Positions 7,689 to 17,284 of a stretch of 64,000 nucleotides of DNA are shown one piece after another; within the stretch, counting starts at the first letter, position 1, and every line of letters begins with the position of its first letter. The notes below the pieces were generated by a model. It worked only from the letters and a program-made list of their open reading frames with translations. It searched no databases and had not been told where the DNA came from. Both the position numbers and the translations under genes were made by a program. The stretch comes from Streptomyces sp. NBC_01116 (lineage in GTDB: Bacteria; Actinomycetota; Actinomycetes; Streptomycetales; Streptomycetaceae), in assembly GCF_041435495.1 (NCBI RefSeq), contig NZ_CP108644.1, positions 8,355,501 to 8,419,500 on the forward strand, read 5' to 3'.

Positions 7689-9092
7689 TCAGACAGCCGC
7701 GTCCGCCGCCCCGCCGCAGGCTCCCGCCAGCGCCCCCGCCGGGTCGTCGTCCGCCGGTCCGGCGGGTACCCAGCGACCGCGCTCCTTCCGGTAGGGCCAC
7801 CACCGTCCGTTCCGGTCGAACCGGAGCTGGAGGTCGGCGCCCGCGACGGTCCAGCGGGCCCGGCCGCCCGACCGCAGCGCCGGCCGCTCGCCCGCCTCCC
7901 ATGCCTCGCCGAGCCGGGCACGGGCCCGCGCCAGGTCCTCCGGGCCGGGCGTCCACTCCTCGTCCAGCACCGCGAGTGCCGCGGCCCCGCCGTACCGCCA
8001 GGCGCGGACCGCCGCGTCCAGGTCCGCGGCCGGCCGGCCGGACCCCGTGGCCAGCCGGGCCCCGATCCTCGTCTCCGGCCGGGTGTCCGCGGCCAGCCGC
8101 ACCGCGTCCTGCCGCGGAGTCAGCTCAAGGGGGAGCGGCTGCCCTTCGTGCCCCGGGGCCAGAGCGTCCAGCAGCATCCGGTGGGCCCGCACCGCGCTGT
8201 CGGCCGCCAGCACCTCCAGCGCCGCCGGGTCGATTCCGGGCGCGGGGGCGGTCTCCGTGTCCAGGGAAGGTCCTTGTCCCGGTTCATCGGGGGCCGGCGG
8301 GGGAGTGGGCAGCGGCGGCAGGATCCCGGCGGCCGCGAACGCCTCGTCGGCCGGGACCCCGCGAACCTCCCTCTCCACGTCGTCGGCGCCCTCCCGCGCC
8401 ACGTCGCCGTCCGCCCGGACCGCTCGGGCGGCGCTGCGCACCTGGAGTTCGTCCAGCAGCCGCCGCTCCTCGCGCCCCCGCATCAGCAGCAGGACGAACG
8501 GGTCCTCGTCCAGCAAACGCGCCATCTGGTAGCAGAGAGCACCTGAATGCGGGCAGTGGTCCCAGGCCTCACAGGTGCACTCCGGCTCCAGATCACCGAT
8601 GCCGGGCAGCAGATCGACCCCGGCGCCCGCCGCGTCCTCCACCAGGTGCGGCGGCATCTCCCGGTCCAGCAGCGCCGCGATGTGCCCGGCCCGGTCCACG
8701 GCCATGTCCAGGAACCGGTCCCAGGCGCCCGCGCCGAGCTGCTGGAGCAGGACGTCGCTGCGGTAGGCCGTGCCGTCGCGGTCCCGCACCACGGCCGTGA
8801 TCCGCCCCGGCCGTACGGAGACCGCCCCGACCCTGCCCTCACGGGCCAGCCGTCGGCCCTGCTTGAGCTGCTGGCCGTCCAGCGCGGTGTCCTCCAGAGC
8901 CTTGAGCCACGCCAGTCCCCACCAGGACGTGGCGAAACCCCGGCCCTGCGTGGGGGGAAGCGCGGCGAACACCCGCTCCGCTCCGCGCCGGCCGTCCCGC
9001 GACGTCTCGTCGTCGCTCCGATCGGAGGCGTCCGCGTCGCCCACCCTGTACTCCGCCCCGTACGCGTAGTCGTCCTCGTAGTCGTCGCTCAT
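7689..9092 (-). CDS. SWIM zinc-finger protein, partner of the SNF2 ATPase
   Basis: 467 residues from ATG 9092, which overlaps the stop of the SNF2 gene as ATGA (9089-9092). The N-terminus is very acidic (MSDDYEDDYAYGAEYRVGD). The SWIM finger is at about residues 174-190: ECTCEAWDHCPHSGALCYQM, with a CxCx5CxH pattern. The C-terminal half is an uncharacterised region with Trp-rich repeats (ADLQLRFDRNGRWWPYRKER). In actinobacteria a SWIM protein is regularly encoded right after a SNF2-type helicase, and the two are thought to work together on DNA; the exact role is unknown. A very long minus-strand frame continuing to 11222 is an overlapping artefact of high G+C. Confidence 0.85.
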   Translation of the reverse strand: MSDDYEDDYAYGAEYRVGDADASDRSDDETSRDGRRGAERVFAALPPTQGRGFATSWWGLAWLKALEDTALDGQQLKQGRRLAREGRVGAVSVRPGRITAVVRDRDGTAYRSDVLLQQLGAGAWDRFLDMAVDRAGHIAALLDREMPPHLVEDAAGAGVDLLPGIGDLEPECTCEAWDHCPHSGALCYQMARLLDEDPFVLLLMRGREERRLLDELQVRSAARAVRADGDVAREGADDVEREVRGVPADEAFAAAGILPPLPTPPPAPDEPGQGPSLDTETAPAPGIDPAALEVLAADSAVRAHRMLLDALAPGHEGQPLPLELTPRQDAVRLAADTRPETRIGARLATGSGRPAADLDAAVRAWRYGGAAALAVLDEEWTPGPEDLARARARLGEAWEAGERPALRSGGRARWTVAGADLQLRFDRNGRWWPYRKERGRWVPAGPADDDPAGALAGACGGAADAAV

Positions 9093-12000
9093 CGCGTGCC
9101 CCCTCGCAGCTCGACCAGGTCGGCCAGTTCCGCATCGGTCAGTTCGGTCAGTGCCGCCTCGCCCGAGCCGAGCACCGCGTCCGCGAGGCCCTGCTTGCGG
9201 GCGAGCATCGCGGTGATCCGGTCCTCGATCGTGCCCTCGGCGATCAGCCGGTGCACCTGTACCGGCTGGGTCTGGCCGATCCGGTACGCCCGGTCCGTCG
9301 CCTGCGCCTCGACCGCCGGATTCCACCAGCGGTCGAAGTGCACGACGTGACCGGCCCGGGTGAGGTTGAGCCCGGTGCCCGCGGCCTTGAGGGACAGCAG
9401 GAACACCGGTGCCTCGCCCGCCTGGAAGCGCGCCACCATCTCCTCGCGCCGGGCCACCGGCGTACCGCCGTGCAGGAACTGCGTGTCCACCCCGCGCGCG
9501 GCCAGGTGCTTCTCCAGCAGCCGGGCCATCTGCACGTACTGCGTGAAGACCAGCACCGAACCCTGCTCGGCCAGGATCGTGTCCAGGAGTTCGTCGAGCA
9601 GCTCGACCTTCCCCGACCGGTCCGTGATCTGCGGTCGCTCCTCCTTGAGGTACTGCGCCGGGTGGTTGCAGATCTGCTTGAGGGCCGTCAGCAACTTCAT
9701 CACGAGGCCCCGCCGCTCGAAACCGTCGGCGGCGGAGATCTCCGCGAGGGTCTCGCGGACCACCGCCTCGTACAGGCCGGTCTGTTCCGGCGTCAACGAC
9801 ACGGCCCGGTCGGTCTCGGTCTTCGGCGGCAGCTCCGGCGCGATTCCCGGGTCGGACTTGCGGCGGCGCAGCAGGAACGGCCGCACCAGCGCGGCGAGCC
9901 GCTCGGCGGCGCCCGGATCGTTTCCGCCCTCGACCGCCGCCGCGTACCGCGTACGGAAGGTGCTGAGCCGTCCGAGCAGGCCAGGCGTCGTCCAGTCCAG
10001 GATCGCCCACAGCTCGGAGAGGTTGTTCTCCACGGGCGTGCCGGTGAGCGCGACGCGGGCACGGGCGCCGAGGGTACGCAGCTGCTTGGCCGTCGCCGAG
10101 TGCGGGTTCTTCACGTGCTGCGCCTCGTCGATGACGACCATGCCCCAGGACACAGCGGCGAGCCGGGGCGCGTCGAGGCGCATCGTGCTGTACGTCGTCA
10201 GCACGAACTCGCCGTCCACCAGGCCTTCCAGGGAACGTGACGCGCCGTGGAAGCGGCGGACGGGGGTGCCCGGAGCGAACCGCTCGATCTCCCGTTGCCA
10301 GTTGCCCATCAACGACGTCGGGCACACGACCAGCGTCGGTCCGGCCGCGTCCCGGTCGCTCTGCCGGTGCAGATGCAGCGCGATGAGCGTGATCGTCTTG
10401 CCGAGGCCCATGTCGTCGGCGAGGCAGGCGCCGAGACCGAGGGAGGTCATCGTGTTCAGCCAGTTCAGACCGCGCAGCTGGTAGTCGCGCAAGGTCGCGT
10501 TGAGCGCTTCGGGCTGCCCGATCGACTGCTGGGAGGCGGACTCCGGGTCGGCCAGCCGGTCCCGCAACTGCTGGAGCCAGCCGGTCGCCGCCACCTCGAC
10601 GCGACGGCCGCCCACCTCCGTCGAACCGGTCAGCACCGCGCCGAGGGCGTCGATCGGGGTGACCTTGCGGTCCTGGGTCTCCCGCGCCCGGCGCGCCTCC
10701 TCGGGGTCGATGAGCACCCACTGGTCGCGCAGTCGCACGATGGGCCTGGTGGACTCGGCCAGCCGGTCCAGCTCCTCGCGGGTCAACTTCTGGTCGCCGA
10801 GTGCGAACCGCCAGCCGAAGGACAGCAGCGCGTCGGCGGAGAGGAACGAGGGCATATCCGTGGCGCTGCGTCCCCGTGTCCCGGCCGCCTGTCCGTCGCC
10901 CTGCCGGTCCATGAAGTCCCGGTCCAGGAAATCCGGATCCGCGGAGTCCCGGTCGTCCGGGCCGATCACTGCGCGCGCGGTGAGCTTCCTGGCCAGTTCC
11001 CTGGGCCAGTGCACCTGCACACCGGCGCCGGCCAGGGCACGCGAGGCGGACCCCAGCAGTTCGGCGATCTCCTCGTCGGCCGGTTCCACCGAGTCCGGCA
11101 CCGCGGCGGAGAGCAGCGGCGCCAGCGGCGGCCAGGCGCGGGCGGCCCGGCGCAGGGTGAGGAGGGCGTCCATGCGGGCCCGCGGTCCGAACGCGGCGGC
11201 GGTCCGCGAGTCGCCCGCCCACACCTCGGCCGCGTCGGCGACCAGGGTGGGATCGCTGACGCTGTGAATCTGCAGTACGGCACGGAACGACGGTGGGGCC
11301 GGCTCCGGACCGGGCCCCGGCCCCACCGCTTCCGGGGCGGCCTCCGTGTGTCTTTGCGGCGAGGTCACGCCTGCGACCTCGATACGCAACGAGAGCCGCA
11401 CGCCCGCGTCGTGACCGGCCGCCACGTCGGCGGCCCAGGCCCGCCCCTCGGGCAGGTGCTGCGGCTTCCGGGAGGCGAAAGCCGGGCCGGCGGTGGCGAG
11501 CCCTGCGGCCGGTGTACGGGGCATCGCGTCGGCCACGGCATCGAGGAACGCACGCAGCAGGTGCTCCGGTTCGGGCAGCAAGGGCGGCAACGGCAGCAAC
11601 GTTTCGCCGCCGTCGGCACCGTTCGTCGTGCCCCGCTCCCGCTCCTGTTCCCGCGCTCGGCCCGGCCCGCCCGCGCCCCCCTTGTTGCCCGCCCCGCCCG
11701 GTCCGCCCCGTCCGGTCGGCTGCTCGTCGCCCTCGTCGGGTACGGGGGTCGCGTGGGCGGTCGGCGGCATCGAAGCCGCCAGTTCCCGGATCCGGTGGAG
11801 GTCGTCGGCGCTCAACGGCCCGATCCGCCAGGCGTCATGGTCGGTGCCGCTCAACCCCGGCAACAGGAGGCCGCGGGCCACGAACTGGAGCGCGAGAAGC
11901 GCGGCGGCGCCCCAGAAGGTGGTGGCGGGTGAGGCACCCGCGACGGCGCGTGCCCGGGTCAGGACGGGCAGTGCGTCCCGTACGGGGAGGTACCGTGCCG

Positions 12001-12196
12001 TGACCGTACGAGGTCGCAGATCGGATCCGACGACGGTCAGTTCCGACGAAGTCCCGGGAGCGTCGGAAGGGGTGCTACCGTCCGGGTTCCAGAACGCGAT
12101 CCCGCCGGTACGGGCTGGATCCGCGGGGACGAAGACCGCGGAGCAGCGGGAGAGTTCGGCGATCTCGGAGGGCGTTGCCGCAGGGTGCCTGTGCAC
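9089..12196 (-). CDS. SNF2/RapA-type DEAD/H ATPase
   Basis: About 1035 residues. The long N-terminal region carries a SNF2-associated domain. It is followed by the two RecA-like lobes: motif I DDMGLGKTITLIALHLH, motif II VVIDEAQHVKN, motif III LTGTPVENNLSELWAI, motif V LKAAGTGLNLTRAGHVVHFD and motif VI DRAYRIGQTQPVQVHR. This predicts an ATP-driven double-stranded DNA translocase. The start is uncertain. GTG 12196 is taken because an AT-rich, promoter-like stretch (TAGTCAAATTTGAGG) lies just upstream. ATG 12253 is an alternative, and the frame stays open to 12739 inside the divergent desaturase. It is coupled to the SWIM gene by a 4-base overlap. Confidence 0.88.
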   Translation of the reverse strand: MHRHPAATPSEIAELSRCSAVFVPADPARTGGIAFWNPDGSTPSDAPGTSSELTVVGSDLRPRTVTARYLPVRDALPVLTRARAVAGASPATTFWGAAALLALQFVARGLLLPGLSGTDHDAWRIGPLSADDLHRIRELAASMPPTAHATPVPDEGDEQPTGRGGPGGAGNKGGAGGPGRAREQERERGTTNGADGGETLLPLPPLLPEPEHLLRAFLDAVADAMPRTPAAGLATAGPAFASRKPQHLPEGRAWAADVAAGHDAGVRLSLRIEVAGVTSPQRHTEAAPEAVGPGPGPEPAPPSFRAVLQIHSVSDPTLVADAAEVWAGDSRTAAAFGPRARMDALLTLRRAARAWPPLAPLLSAAVPDSVEPADEEIAELLGSASRALAGAGVQVHWPRELARKLTARAVIGPDDRDSADPDFLDRDFMDRQGDGQAAGTRGRSATDMPSFLSADALLSFGWRFALGDQKLTREELDRLAESTRPIVRLRDQWVLIDPEEARRARETQDRKVTPIDALGAVLTGSTEVGGRRVEVAATGWLQQLRDRLADPESASQQSIGQPEALNATLRDYQLRGLNWLNTMTSLGLGACLADDMGLGKTITLIALHLHRQSDRDAAGPTLVVCPTSLMGNWQREIERFAPGTPVRRFHGASRSLEGLVDGEFVLTTYSTMRLDAPRLAAVSWGMVVIDEAQHVKNPHSATAKQLRTLGARARVALTGTPVENNLSELWAILDWTTPGLLGRLSTFRTRYAAAVEGGNDPGAAERLAALVRPFLLRRRKSDPGIAPELPPKTETDRAVSLTPEQTGLYEAVVRETLAEISAADGFERRGLVMKLLTALKQICNHPAQYLKEERPQITDRSGKVELLDELLDTILAEQGSVLVFTQYVQMARLLEKHLAARGVDTQFLHGGTPVARREEMVARFQAGEAPVFLLSLKAAGTGLNLTRAGHVVHFDRWWNPAVEAQATDRAYRIGQTQPVQVHRLIAEGTIEDRITAMLARKQGLADAVLGSGEAALTELTDAELADLVELRGGTR

Positions 12197-12452
12197 AGCG
12201 ATGTCAGATTCCTCAAATTTGACTAGTGGGCGGAGTCGCCGAGGGTACTCCATTTCGTGTGGCGACAGGCCGTTGGGCTGTGTGGTATGCGTCACTTCTT
12301 CTCGTGGTGCGGCCCCGATGGTGCAGCCAGCCCCACCATCGAGCACGGGGGTCTGCCCCAGGGGAGCCCGGGTGGTGGCGCCATGGTCCCCACCGGCCCC
12401 GATCCGTACGTTCGATGAGGTCAGCGCATATGTTCCAGAGACCGGAGACGTC

Positions 12453-13523
12453 ATGCCCCAGGCGACAGCCACTGTTGCGGATCCTGCGGACGAAAGCAGT
12501 CCTGACCGTCCGGCCGGCGTCCGCGAGGCGGCACCCGGCAGCGACTTCGCGCCGCTGTTGCGTGCCGTGCGGGACCAGGGGCTGCTGGAGCGCCGTACTG
12601 ATCGGTATGTGCTCGGCATCGCCGTCAATCTGGTGGCCCTGGGTGCGGTGATCACCGGCTTCGTCCTGTTGGGCGACAGCTGGTGGAGCCTGCTCCTCAC
12701 CCTGCCGCTGGCGGTGCTGTGGACGCGTACGGCCTTCATCGCCCATGACGCCGGACACGCACAGATATCCGGCGACCGCAGGACGAGCAGAGTGATCGGT
12801 CTCGTTCACGCCAATCTGCTTCTCGGAATGAACGAGGCGTGGTGGAACGACAAGCACGTACGCCACCACGCCAACCCGAACCACATCGACAAGGACCCCG
12901 ATGTCGGTGTCGGCGCCCTGGTCTGGACCCAGAAGCAGGCGGCGCAGCGTGAGGGACTCGCCCGCTGGCTGACCAGGAACCAGGCCCGGCTGTTCTTCCC
13001 GATGCTGTTGCTCGAAGGCATCGCGCTGAAGATCTACGGATTCCAGTTCCTGCGCCGCCAGCCCCTCCGGGAGCGGGTCGTCTCGGGGCTGCTGCTGACC
13101 GCGCACCTCGCCCTCTGCGCGACGTTGCTGCTCAGCACCCTGTCCCCGGGCAAGGCGATCGTCTTCGCCCTGGTGCTGCACGCGCTGTTCGGCCTGCACC
13201 TGGGCATGGCCTTCGCCCCGAACCACAAGGGAATGGAGATGCCCGACCCCGACGGCGAGCGCTGGGGCCACCTCCAGCGGCAGGTCCTGACCTCGCGCAA
13301 CGTACGTGGCGCCGTCCTGACGGACTGGTTCCTCGGCGGGCTGAACTACCAGATCGAGCACCACCTCTTCCCGAGCATGCCCCGGCCCAACCTGCGTCTC
13401 GCCCAGCCCCTGGTCAAGGCGTACTGCTCCGGTATCGGCATGCCGTATGCGGAGACCGGGCTGATCGAGTCCTACCGACAGGCGCTGTCGCACATGCACG
13501 AGGTCGGCGAACCGCTGCGATAG
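12453..13523 (+). CDS. Membrane fatty-acid/acyl-CoA desaturase
   Basis: 356 residues from ATG 12453, with GGAG six bases upstream. Three histidine boxes typical of membrane di-iron desaturases are visible: HDAGH, KHVRHHANPNH and YQIEHHLFPSMP. Hydrophobic pairs lie between them (VLGIAVNLVALGAVITGFVL; LLLTAHLALCATLLLSTL). The last box (QIEHH) has Gln in place of the first His, as in front-end desaturases. The enzyme should introduce a double bond into a membrane-lipid acyl chain using O2 and an electron donor. No ferredoxin or reductase gene is adjacent. It is divergent from the SNF2 gene and 80 bases ahead of a small membrane protein gene. Confidence 0.9.
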   Translation: MPQATATVADPADESSPDRPAGVREAAPGSDFAPLLRAVRDQGLLERRTDRYVLGIAVNLVALGAVITGFVLLGDSWWSLLLTLPLAVLWTRTAFIAHDAGHAQISGDRRTSRVIGLVHANLLLGMNEAWWNDKHVRHHANPNHIDKDPDVGVGALVWTQKQAAQREGLARWLTRNQARLFFPMLLLEGIALKIYGFQFLRRQPLRERVVSGLLLTAHLALCATLLLSTLSPGKAIVFALVLHALFGLHLGMAFAPNHKGMEMPDPDGERWGHLQRQVLTSRNVRGAVLTDWFLGGLNYQIEHHLFPSMPRPNLRLAQPLVKAYCSGIGMPYAETGLIESYRQALSHMHEVGEPLR

Positions 13524-13603
13524 CACGGCCTACGGGGAACGTAAGGACGCGCGGACGCGTTCACACAACAGGAGCGGCGCCGGCCGCGAAGGAGGCGTGG
13601 ACC

Positions 13604-13786
13604 ATGTCGAATGGTGCGAAGGTCGCTATCGGGGGAGTGCTCGCGGCAGCCATCCTGTGGCCCCTGATCGGATTCTGGTGGGCGCTGCTGATCGTGATCG
13701 GTGTTCCCGTGGCGGGCTATCTGCTGCTGGACCCGTCCCAGCGGCGCAGGCTCCGCAGGATCAACCGCAAGGAGATCGGTCGCTGA
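13604..13786 (+). CDS. Small membrane protein, 60 aa
   Basis: ATG 13604 follows a strong AAGGAGG. The product begins MSNGAKVAIGGVLAAAILWP and has two closely spaced hydrophobic segments (about 6-24 and 26-45, with WWALLIVIGVPVAGYLLL). A very basic tail follows (QRRRLRRINRKEIGR), which places the tail in the cytoplasm. It lies 80 bases after the desaturase in the same direction and may be co-transcribed. A strong terminator follows. I recognise no family. Confidence 0.75.
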   Translation: MSNGAKVAIGGVLAAAILWPLIGFWWALLIVIGVPVAGYLLLDPSQRRRLRRINRKEIGR

Positions 13787-13796
13787 GCATGAATCG

Positions 13797-13828
13797 CCCC
13801 GCGTGACCGGCGTGGGCGTCACGCGGGG
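13797..13828. terminator. Bidirectional hairpin between convergent genes
   Basis: An 11-bp perfect stem (13797-13807 with 13818-13828, CCCCGCGTGAC arm) and a 10-base loop separate the small membrane gene from the convergent hypothetical gene. It includes the latter's stop codon. Confidence 0.8.
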
Positions 13829-14658
13829 TGAACGGCCAGCCCGTCCAGGGCGGCGAGCAGGCCGGGCAAGGCCGCTCCACGCCCGACGGGAATGACCGTG
13901 CCGGGCTCCTCGTCCAGCAGGAACAGAGCGATGTCGTCGGTACGGGCCACCATCGACCACCCAGGACCGTCGACGCGCAGGGTACGTGCGTCGGCCGAGG
14001 CGTAGGAGGAACGGATCCGCCCGGGCGGCGGTGGGGCTTCGGTGTAGGCGGTCGCCTCCGCGAGGGCTCTGCGTACGCCGGGGTGCCGGGGGGACGTGGA
14101 AGGACCGCCCTCCGGCTCACCCTCGACGCTGCTCTCCGGCCCTCCCCCGGCTCCCGGCCGCGGGAACCGCACGTCGTCCAGCTGCTCGCGCCACACCGGC
14201 CACTGCGCGGCGATCTCGTCGGCTCCGAGCCGCCGCTGCGCCGGGCCCCAGGCCTCCGCATCGGGAGGAGCCAGCGCCGCCGGGCCCTCCCCGTCCGTCT
14301 CCGGATCGTGCGGATCCGGCACGCCGGGCGCGGAGACGGCGAGCTCCATGGGCCAGCCCGGCAGCGCACACACCATGGAGCGCTCGTCGGGAGAGAGCTC
14401 GTGTTCCATGCCGCAGTCCCAGGCGGCGATGGCGACGGCCACCTGGGAGGCGTCCTCGACGACCACGGTCCACCGAGCTCCCTCGCCGTCCTGGCCGAGG
14501 ACGAGACCGTAGCCCTCCTCGTACGGTTCGAGCGCGAGAGCGCCGCACGCGGCCACATAGTCGTCCCCCAGCACGCTGGGAAACCGCGCGGGCGTCAGCA
14601 GCATCGCGGTCAGCACCAGCAGCGCGTCGTCGGCGACCGCGTCGTCCGCACCTTCCAT
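13819..14658 (-). CDS. Conserved-looking hypothetical protein, 279 aa
   Basis: ATG 14658 is chosen because GGGGAGG lies five bases upstream; ATG 14679 is weaker. The N-terminal half is a compact domain (VVVEDASQVAVAIAAWDCG, SPDERSMVCALPGWPMELAV). A Pro/Gly-rich linker follows, and a C-terminal domain (TLRVDGPGWSMVARTDDIAL, LDEEPGTVIPVG). There are no membrane segments or catalytic signatures I can name. The architecture resembles uncharacterised Streptomyces proteins that may bind a partner. It is single-gene, with a promoter presumably in 14660-14880, divergent from the oxygenase gene. Confidence 0.7.
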   Translation of the reverse strand: MEGADDAVADDALLVLTAMLLTPARFPSVLGDDYVAACGALALEPYEEGYGLVLGQDGEGARWTVVVEDASQVAVAIAAWDCGMEHELSPDERSMVCALPGWPMELAVSAPGVPDPHDPETDGEGPAALAPPDAEAWGPAQRRLGADEIAAQWPVWREQLDDVRFPRPGAGGGPESSVEGEPEGGPSTSPRHPGVRRALAEATAYTEAPPPPGRIRSSYASADARTLRVDGPGWSMVARTDDIALFLLDEEPGTVIPVGRGAALPGLLAALDGLAVHPA

Positions 14659-14881
14659 GGTGTCCTCCCCATCGATCATCGCCCGCCTCCACACCGCTCG
14701 GCCCTGCGTCCTTCGCTCCGTCGGCGCACCCTAACTACTCGGTAACCTCCTCGTCGAGGCCTCGACGGTAAGGATTGAACGGAGCTGTACTCGCCCTGTT
14801 CGGGAGCTGGGAAAGCCGAAGGACCGGGCGTGGGGAAGGCGTCCGCGTAAGGTTGGAGGTCCGGCCGAACGAGGGGGCAGC

Positions 14882-15787
14882 GTGGTGGAGCGGTACGACC
14901 GGCTCAAGGAGATTCGGCGGCTGGACCCCGAGCGGGACTTCCTGGAGATCTACCGTCTCACCGTCACCTACGAGTTCCCGTGGGACGTCACCCGCGCCCT
15001 CGAACTGGCCCTCTACCGCACCTACGCCGTGCCCAGCATCGGCCGACTCCTGGACGAGACGGCGGAGTTGACGGAGCGATCCCAGAAACGTTACGACGAC
15101 ACCGCCCTGCTGCTCGACACGGTGGTGGAGCACGGCTTCGACACCGACGAAGGCCGCACGGCCGTCCGGCGGATCAACCTGATGCACCGCGGCTACGACA
15201 TCAGCAACGAGGACATGCGCTACGTCCTGTGCACGTTCGTCGTCACCCCGAAGCGCTGGCTGGACAACTTCGGCTGGCGCCGCCTGTGCTGCCACGAGCT
15301 GAGAGCCTTCGCCGCCTATTACCGTACGCTCGGCACCCGCATGGGGATCAAGGACGTTCCGGAGACCTACGAGGACTTCGAGCGCACCCTCGACGCCTAT
15401 GAGAACGAGCATTTCGGCTGGGACGCAGGGGGCCGCCGGGTGTCCGACGCCACCCTGGCGCTGATGGGGTCCTGGTATCCGGCGCCCCTCGCCCCGCTGG
15501 TGCGCGGCGCCAGCCTCGCGCTCCTGGACGACTCGTTGCTCAGGGCGTTCCGCTACCGCCGCCCGGGGCCGGTGGCCCGCGGAGCGGCCAGGGGAGCGCT
15601 CCGGCTCCGGGCTCGTGCCGTCCGGCTCCTGCCGCCCCGGCGGAAGCCCCACTACGCGCGCCAGAACCCCGAGATCAAGGGATATCCGAACGGGTACGAG
15701 ATCGCGGAGCTGGGAACGTTCCCCACACCGGGCGTCCGTGGCTGCCCGGTCCCCGGCCACCGGCCGTCGCCGTCGCACGCCGACTGA
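14882..15787 (+). CDS. MpaB/rubber-oxygenase-family protein (DUF2236)
   Basis: 301 residues from GTG 14882 with GAGGGGG upstream. The mostly helical sequence includes LYRTYAVPSIGRLLDETAEL, RRINLMHRGYDISNEDMRYV and LCTFVVTPKRWLDNFGWRRL. These match the heme-binding core of the oxygenase MpaB/Lcp superfamily, where HRGYDISNED-type sequence is diagnostic. Relatives cleave isoprenoid chains or are uncharacterised; the substrate here is unknown. The C-terminus is basic and Arg-rich (GAARGALRLRARAVRLLPPR). A single gene ending in a terminator shared with the convergent methyltransferase. Confidence 0.82.
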   Translation: MVERYDRLKEIRRLDPERDFLEIYRLTVTYEFPWDVTRALELALYRTYAVPSIGRLLDETAELTERSQKRYDDTALLLDTVVEHGFDTDEGRTAVRRINLMHRGYDISNEDMRYVLCTFVVTPKRWLDNFGWRRLCCHELRAFAAYYRTLGTRMGIKDVPETYEDFERTLDAYENEHFGWDAGGRRVSDATLALMGSWYPAPLAPLVRGASLALLDDSLLRAFRYRRPGPVARGAARGALRLRARAVRLLPPRRKPHYARQNPEIKGYPNGYEIAELGTFPTPGVRGCPVPGHRPSPSHAD

Positions 15788-15849
15788 TGCGCCGGGTCCC
15801 GACCGGCCCCTGCGTCGAGCTTCCGCGTCTCGGACGCTGCCTGTACGGC

Positions 15850-15877
15850 GGCGGCGGGCCCGGCCGCGCCCGCCGCC
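15850..15877. terminator. GC-rich hairpin between convergent genes
   Basis: A 10-bp stem (15850-15859 with 15868-15877; GGCGGCGGGC arm) with an 8-base loop lies directly against the stop of the minus-strand methyltransferase gene. Confidence 0.65.
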
Positions 15878-16480
15878 TCAGGCCTGCCTGACGGCGAGGG
15901 CGAGGAAGCGGTCGTCCTCGTCGGTATAGGACTCCAGCCGCCACCCCGCACCGGCCAGCAGCGCACGCAGCCTGGGCTCGGCCCGCAGATCGTCGTCGGT
16001 GACGCCGCGTCCCTGGCGTGCGGCGAGGGCGGCCCGGCCGATCGGATGGAACAGCCCAAGGACTCCGCCCGGTCGCACCACGCGGGCGAGTTCCGCCGCA
16101 TCGGCCTCGGGCCGGGCCAGATGCGAGATCAGCCCGGCCCCGAACACCGCGTCCAGGACTCCGTCACGCAGCGGGAGCCGCGCGACGTCGGCACGGACGA
16201 GTGCACCGCTCTCTCCACGTCCCGCCCGCACCGCCGCCTCCAGCATGGCCGGAGTGAGGTCGGCGCCCAGCACCGTTCCCTCCGGCCCGACCACCGCCCG
16301 CAGTGCGGGAAGCGCCCGCCCCGTCCCACAGCCCGCGTCGAGCACGGCATCGCCGGGACGCAACCCGAGCAATCCGGCCGCGGCGGCGTAGGCGGGGCCG
16401 TCGTCGGGGAACCGGCTGTCCCAGCCGGCCGCACGCGGCGTGAAGAAGTCCAGGACGTGATGGGTGTGGTCGTCGGTCAT
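15878..16480 (-). CDS. Class I SAM-dependent methyltransferase
   Basis: 200 residues from ATG 16480; a TTG at 16498 in frame is possible and neither has a clear ribosome site. Motif I VLDAGCGTGRALPALRAV (SAM loop), the acidic end of strand 2 (VLGADLTPAMLEAA), ADVARLPLRDGVLDAVFG and the post-motif VVRPGGVLGLFHP are all present. This is the Methyltransf_11/UbiE-like layout. The substrate cannot be inferred. It stands alone, convergent to the oxygenase gene and 78 bases upstream, in plus coordinates, of terD on the same strand. Confidence 0.85.
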   Translation of the reverse strand: MTDDHTHHVLDFFTPRAAGWDSRFPDDGPAYAAAAGLLGLRPGDAVLDAGCGTGRALPALRAVVGPEGTVLGADLTPAMLEAAVRAGRGESGALVRADVARLPLRDGVLDAVFGAGLISHLARPEADAAELARVVRPGGVLGLFHPIGRAALAARQGRGVTDDDLRAEPRLRALLAGAGWRLESYTDEDDRFLALAVRQA

Positions 16481-16558
16481 TGAGACATGATCGCGCAACC
16501 GGCGCGGCGTGCGACCGTCATCGGAACCCGCCCCGTCAGGCCTGACGATGACGCCCGG

Positions 16559-17134
16559 TCAGACATTGACCCCGTAGTCCGAGGCGATGCCCGCCAGGCC
16601 GGAGGCGTAACCCTGGCCGACCGCGCGGAACTTCCACTCGGCGCCGTGCCGGTACAGCTCGCCGAAGACCATCGCGGTCTCGGTGGAGGCGTCCTCGCTC
16701 AGGTCGTAGCGGGCGAGCTCCACGCCGTTGGCCCGGTTCACCACGCGGATGAACGCGTTGCGCACCTGACCGAAACTCTGGCCCCGGCTCTGGGCGTCGT
16801 GGATCGAGACGGGGAACACGATCTTCGCGATCTCGGCGGGGACCGACGACAGGTCGACCTCGACCGACTCGTCGTCTCCCTCGCCCTCACCCGTCAGATT
16901 GTCGCCGGTGTGGCGGACCGAACCATCGGGGCTGTTGAGGTTGTTGTAGAAGACGAAGTGGCCGTCGGAGAGGACCTTCCCGGCCGCGGAACACAGCAGC
17001 GCACTGGCGTCCAGGTCGTGATCGGCTCCGGTCGTGGTCCGAACGTCCCAACCGAGCCCGACCGTCACGGCGGTCAGGCCGGGGGCCTCCTTGGACAGGG
17101 AGACATTGCCGCCCTTGGCCAGAGTCACACCCAT
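16559..17134 (-). CDS. terD: TerD-family stress protein
   Basis: 191 residues, the standard TerD length, from ATG 17134 with GGAGGAAA at a good distance. Typical features are the start MGVTLAKGGNVSLSKEAPGL, GLGWDVR, DLDASALLC, HFVFYNNLNSPDGSV-type calcium-site sequence, GDNLTGEGEGDDE and the end GQGYASGLAGIASDYGVNV. TerD proteins bind Ca2+ and are tied to tellurite, oxidative and cell-envelope stress; streptomycetes carry several copies. No other ter genes are adjacent, so this is a stand-alone paralogue. Confidence 0.95.
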   Translation of the reverse strand: MGVTLAKGGNVSLSKEAPGLTAVTVGLGWDVRTTTGADHDLDASALLCSAAGKVLSDGHFVFYNNLNSPDGSVRHTGDNLTGEGEGDDESVEVDLSSVPAEIAKIVFPVSIHDAQSRGQSFGQVRNAFIRVVNRANGVELARYDLSEDASTETAMVFGELYRHGAEWKFRAVGQGYASGLAGIASDYGVNV

Positions 17135-17284
17135 GAATTTCCTCCAGTGCTCCGTCGGTCCGCACCGGCGATCCCGGCCCCTGCGGCTTCACCGCGTCCG
17201 GGCCCGGTGACCGGTGCTGTTCTGCTGTCACTCTTGTCGCCGCTACCTGTGCGAACGCTCGGCTCCCCTGCTTCCATAGCGCGG

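Noticed and set aside
9093..11222. The SWIM-gene reading frame stays open far upstream (minus strand), giving a possible 1177-aa protein
   Set aside because: Residues before the SWIM start are an out-of-frame reading of the SNF2 gene, without family character and rich in Arg/Gly. The ATGA overlap and SNF2 motifs in the other frame decide.
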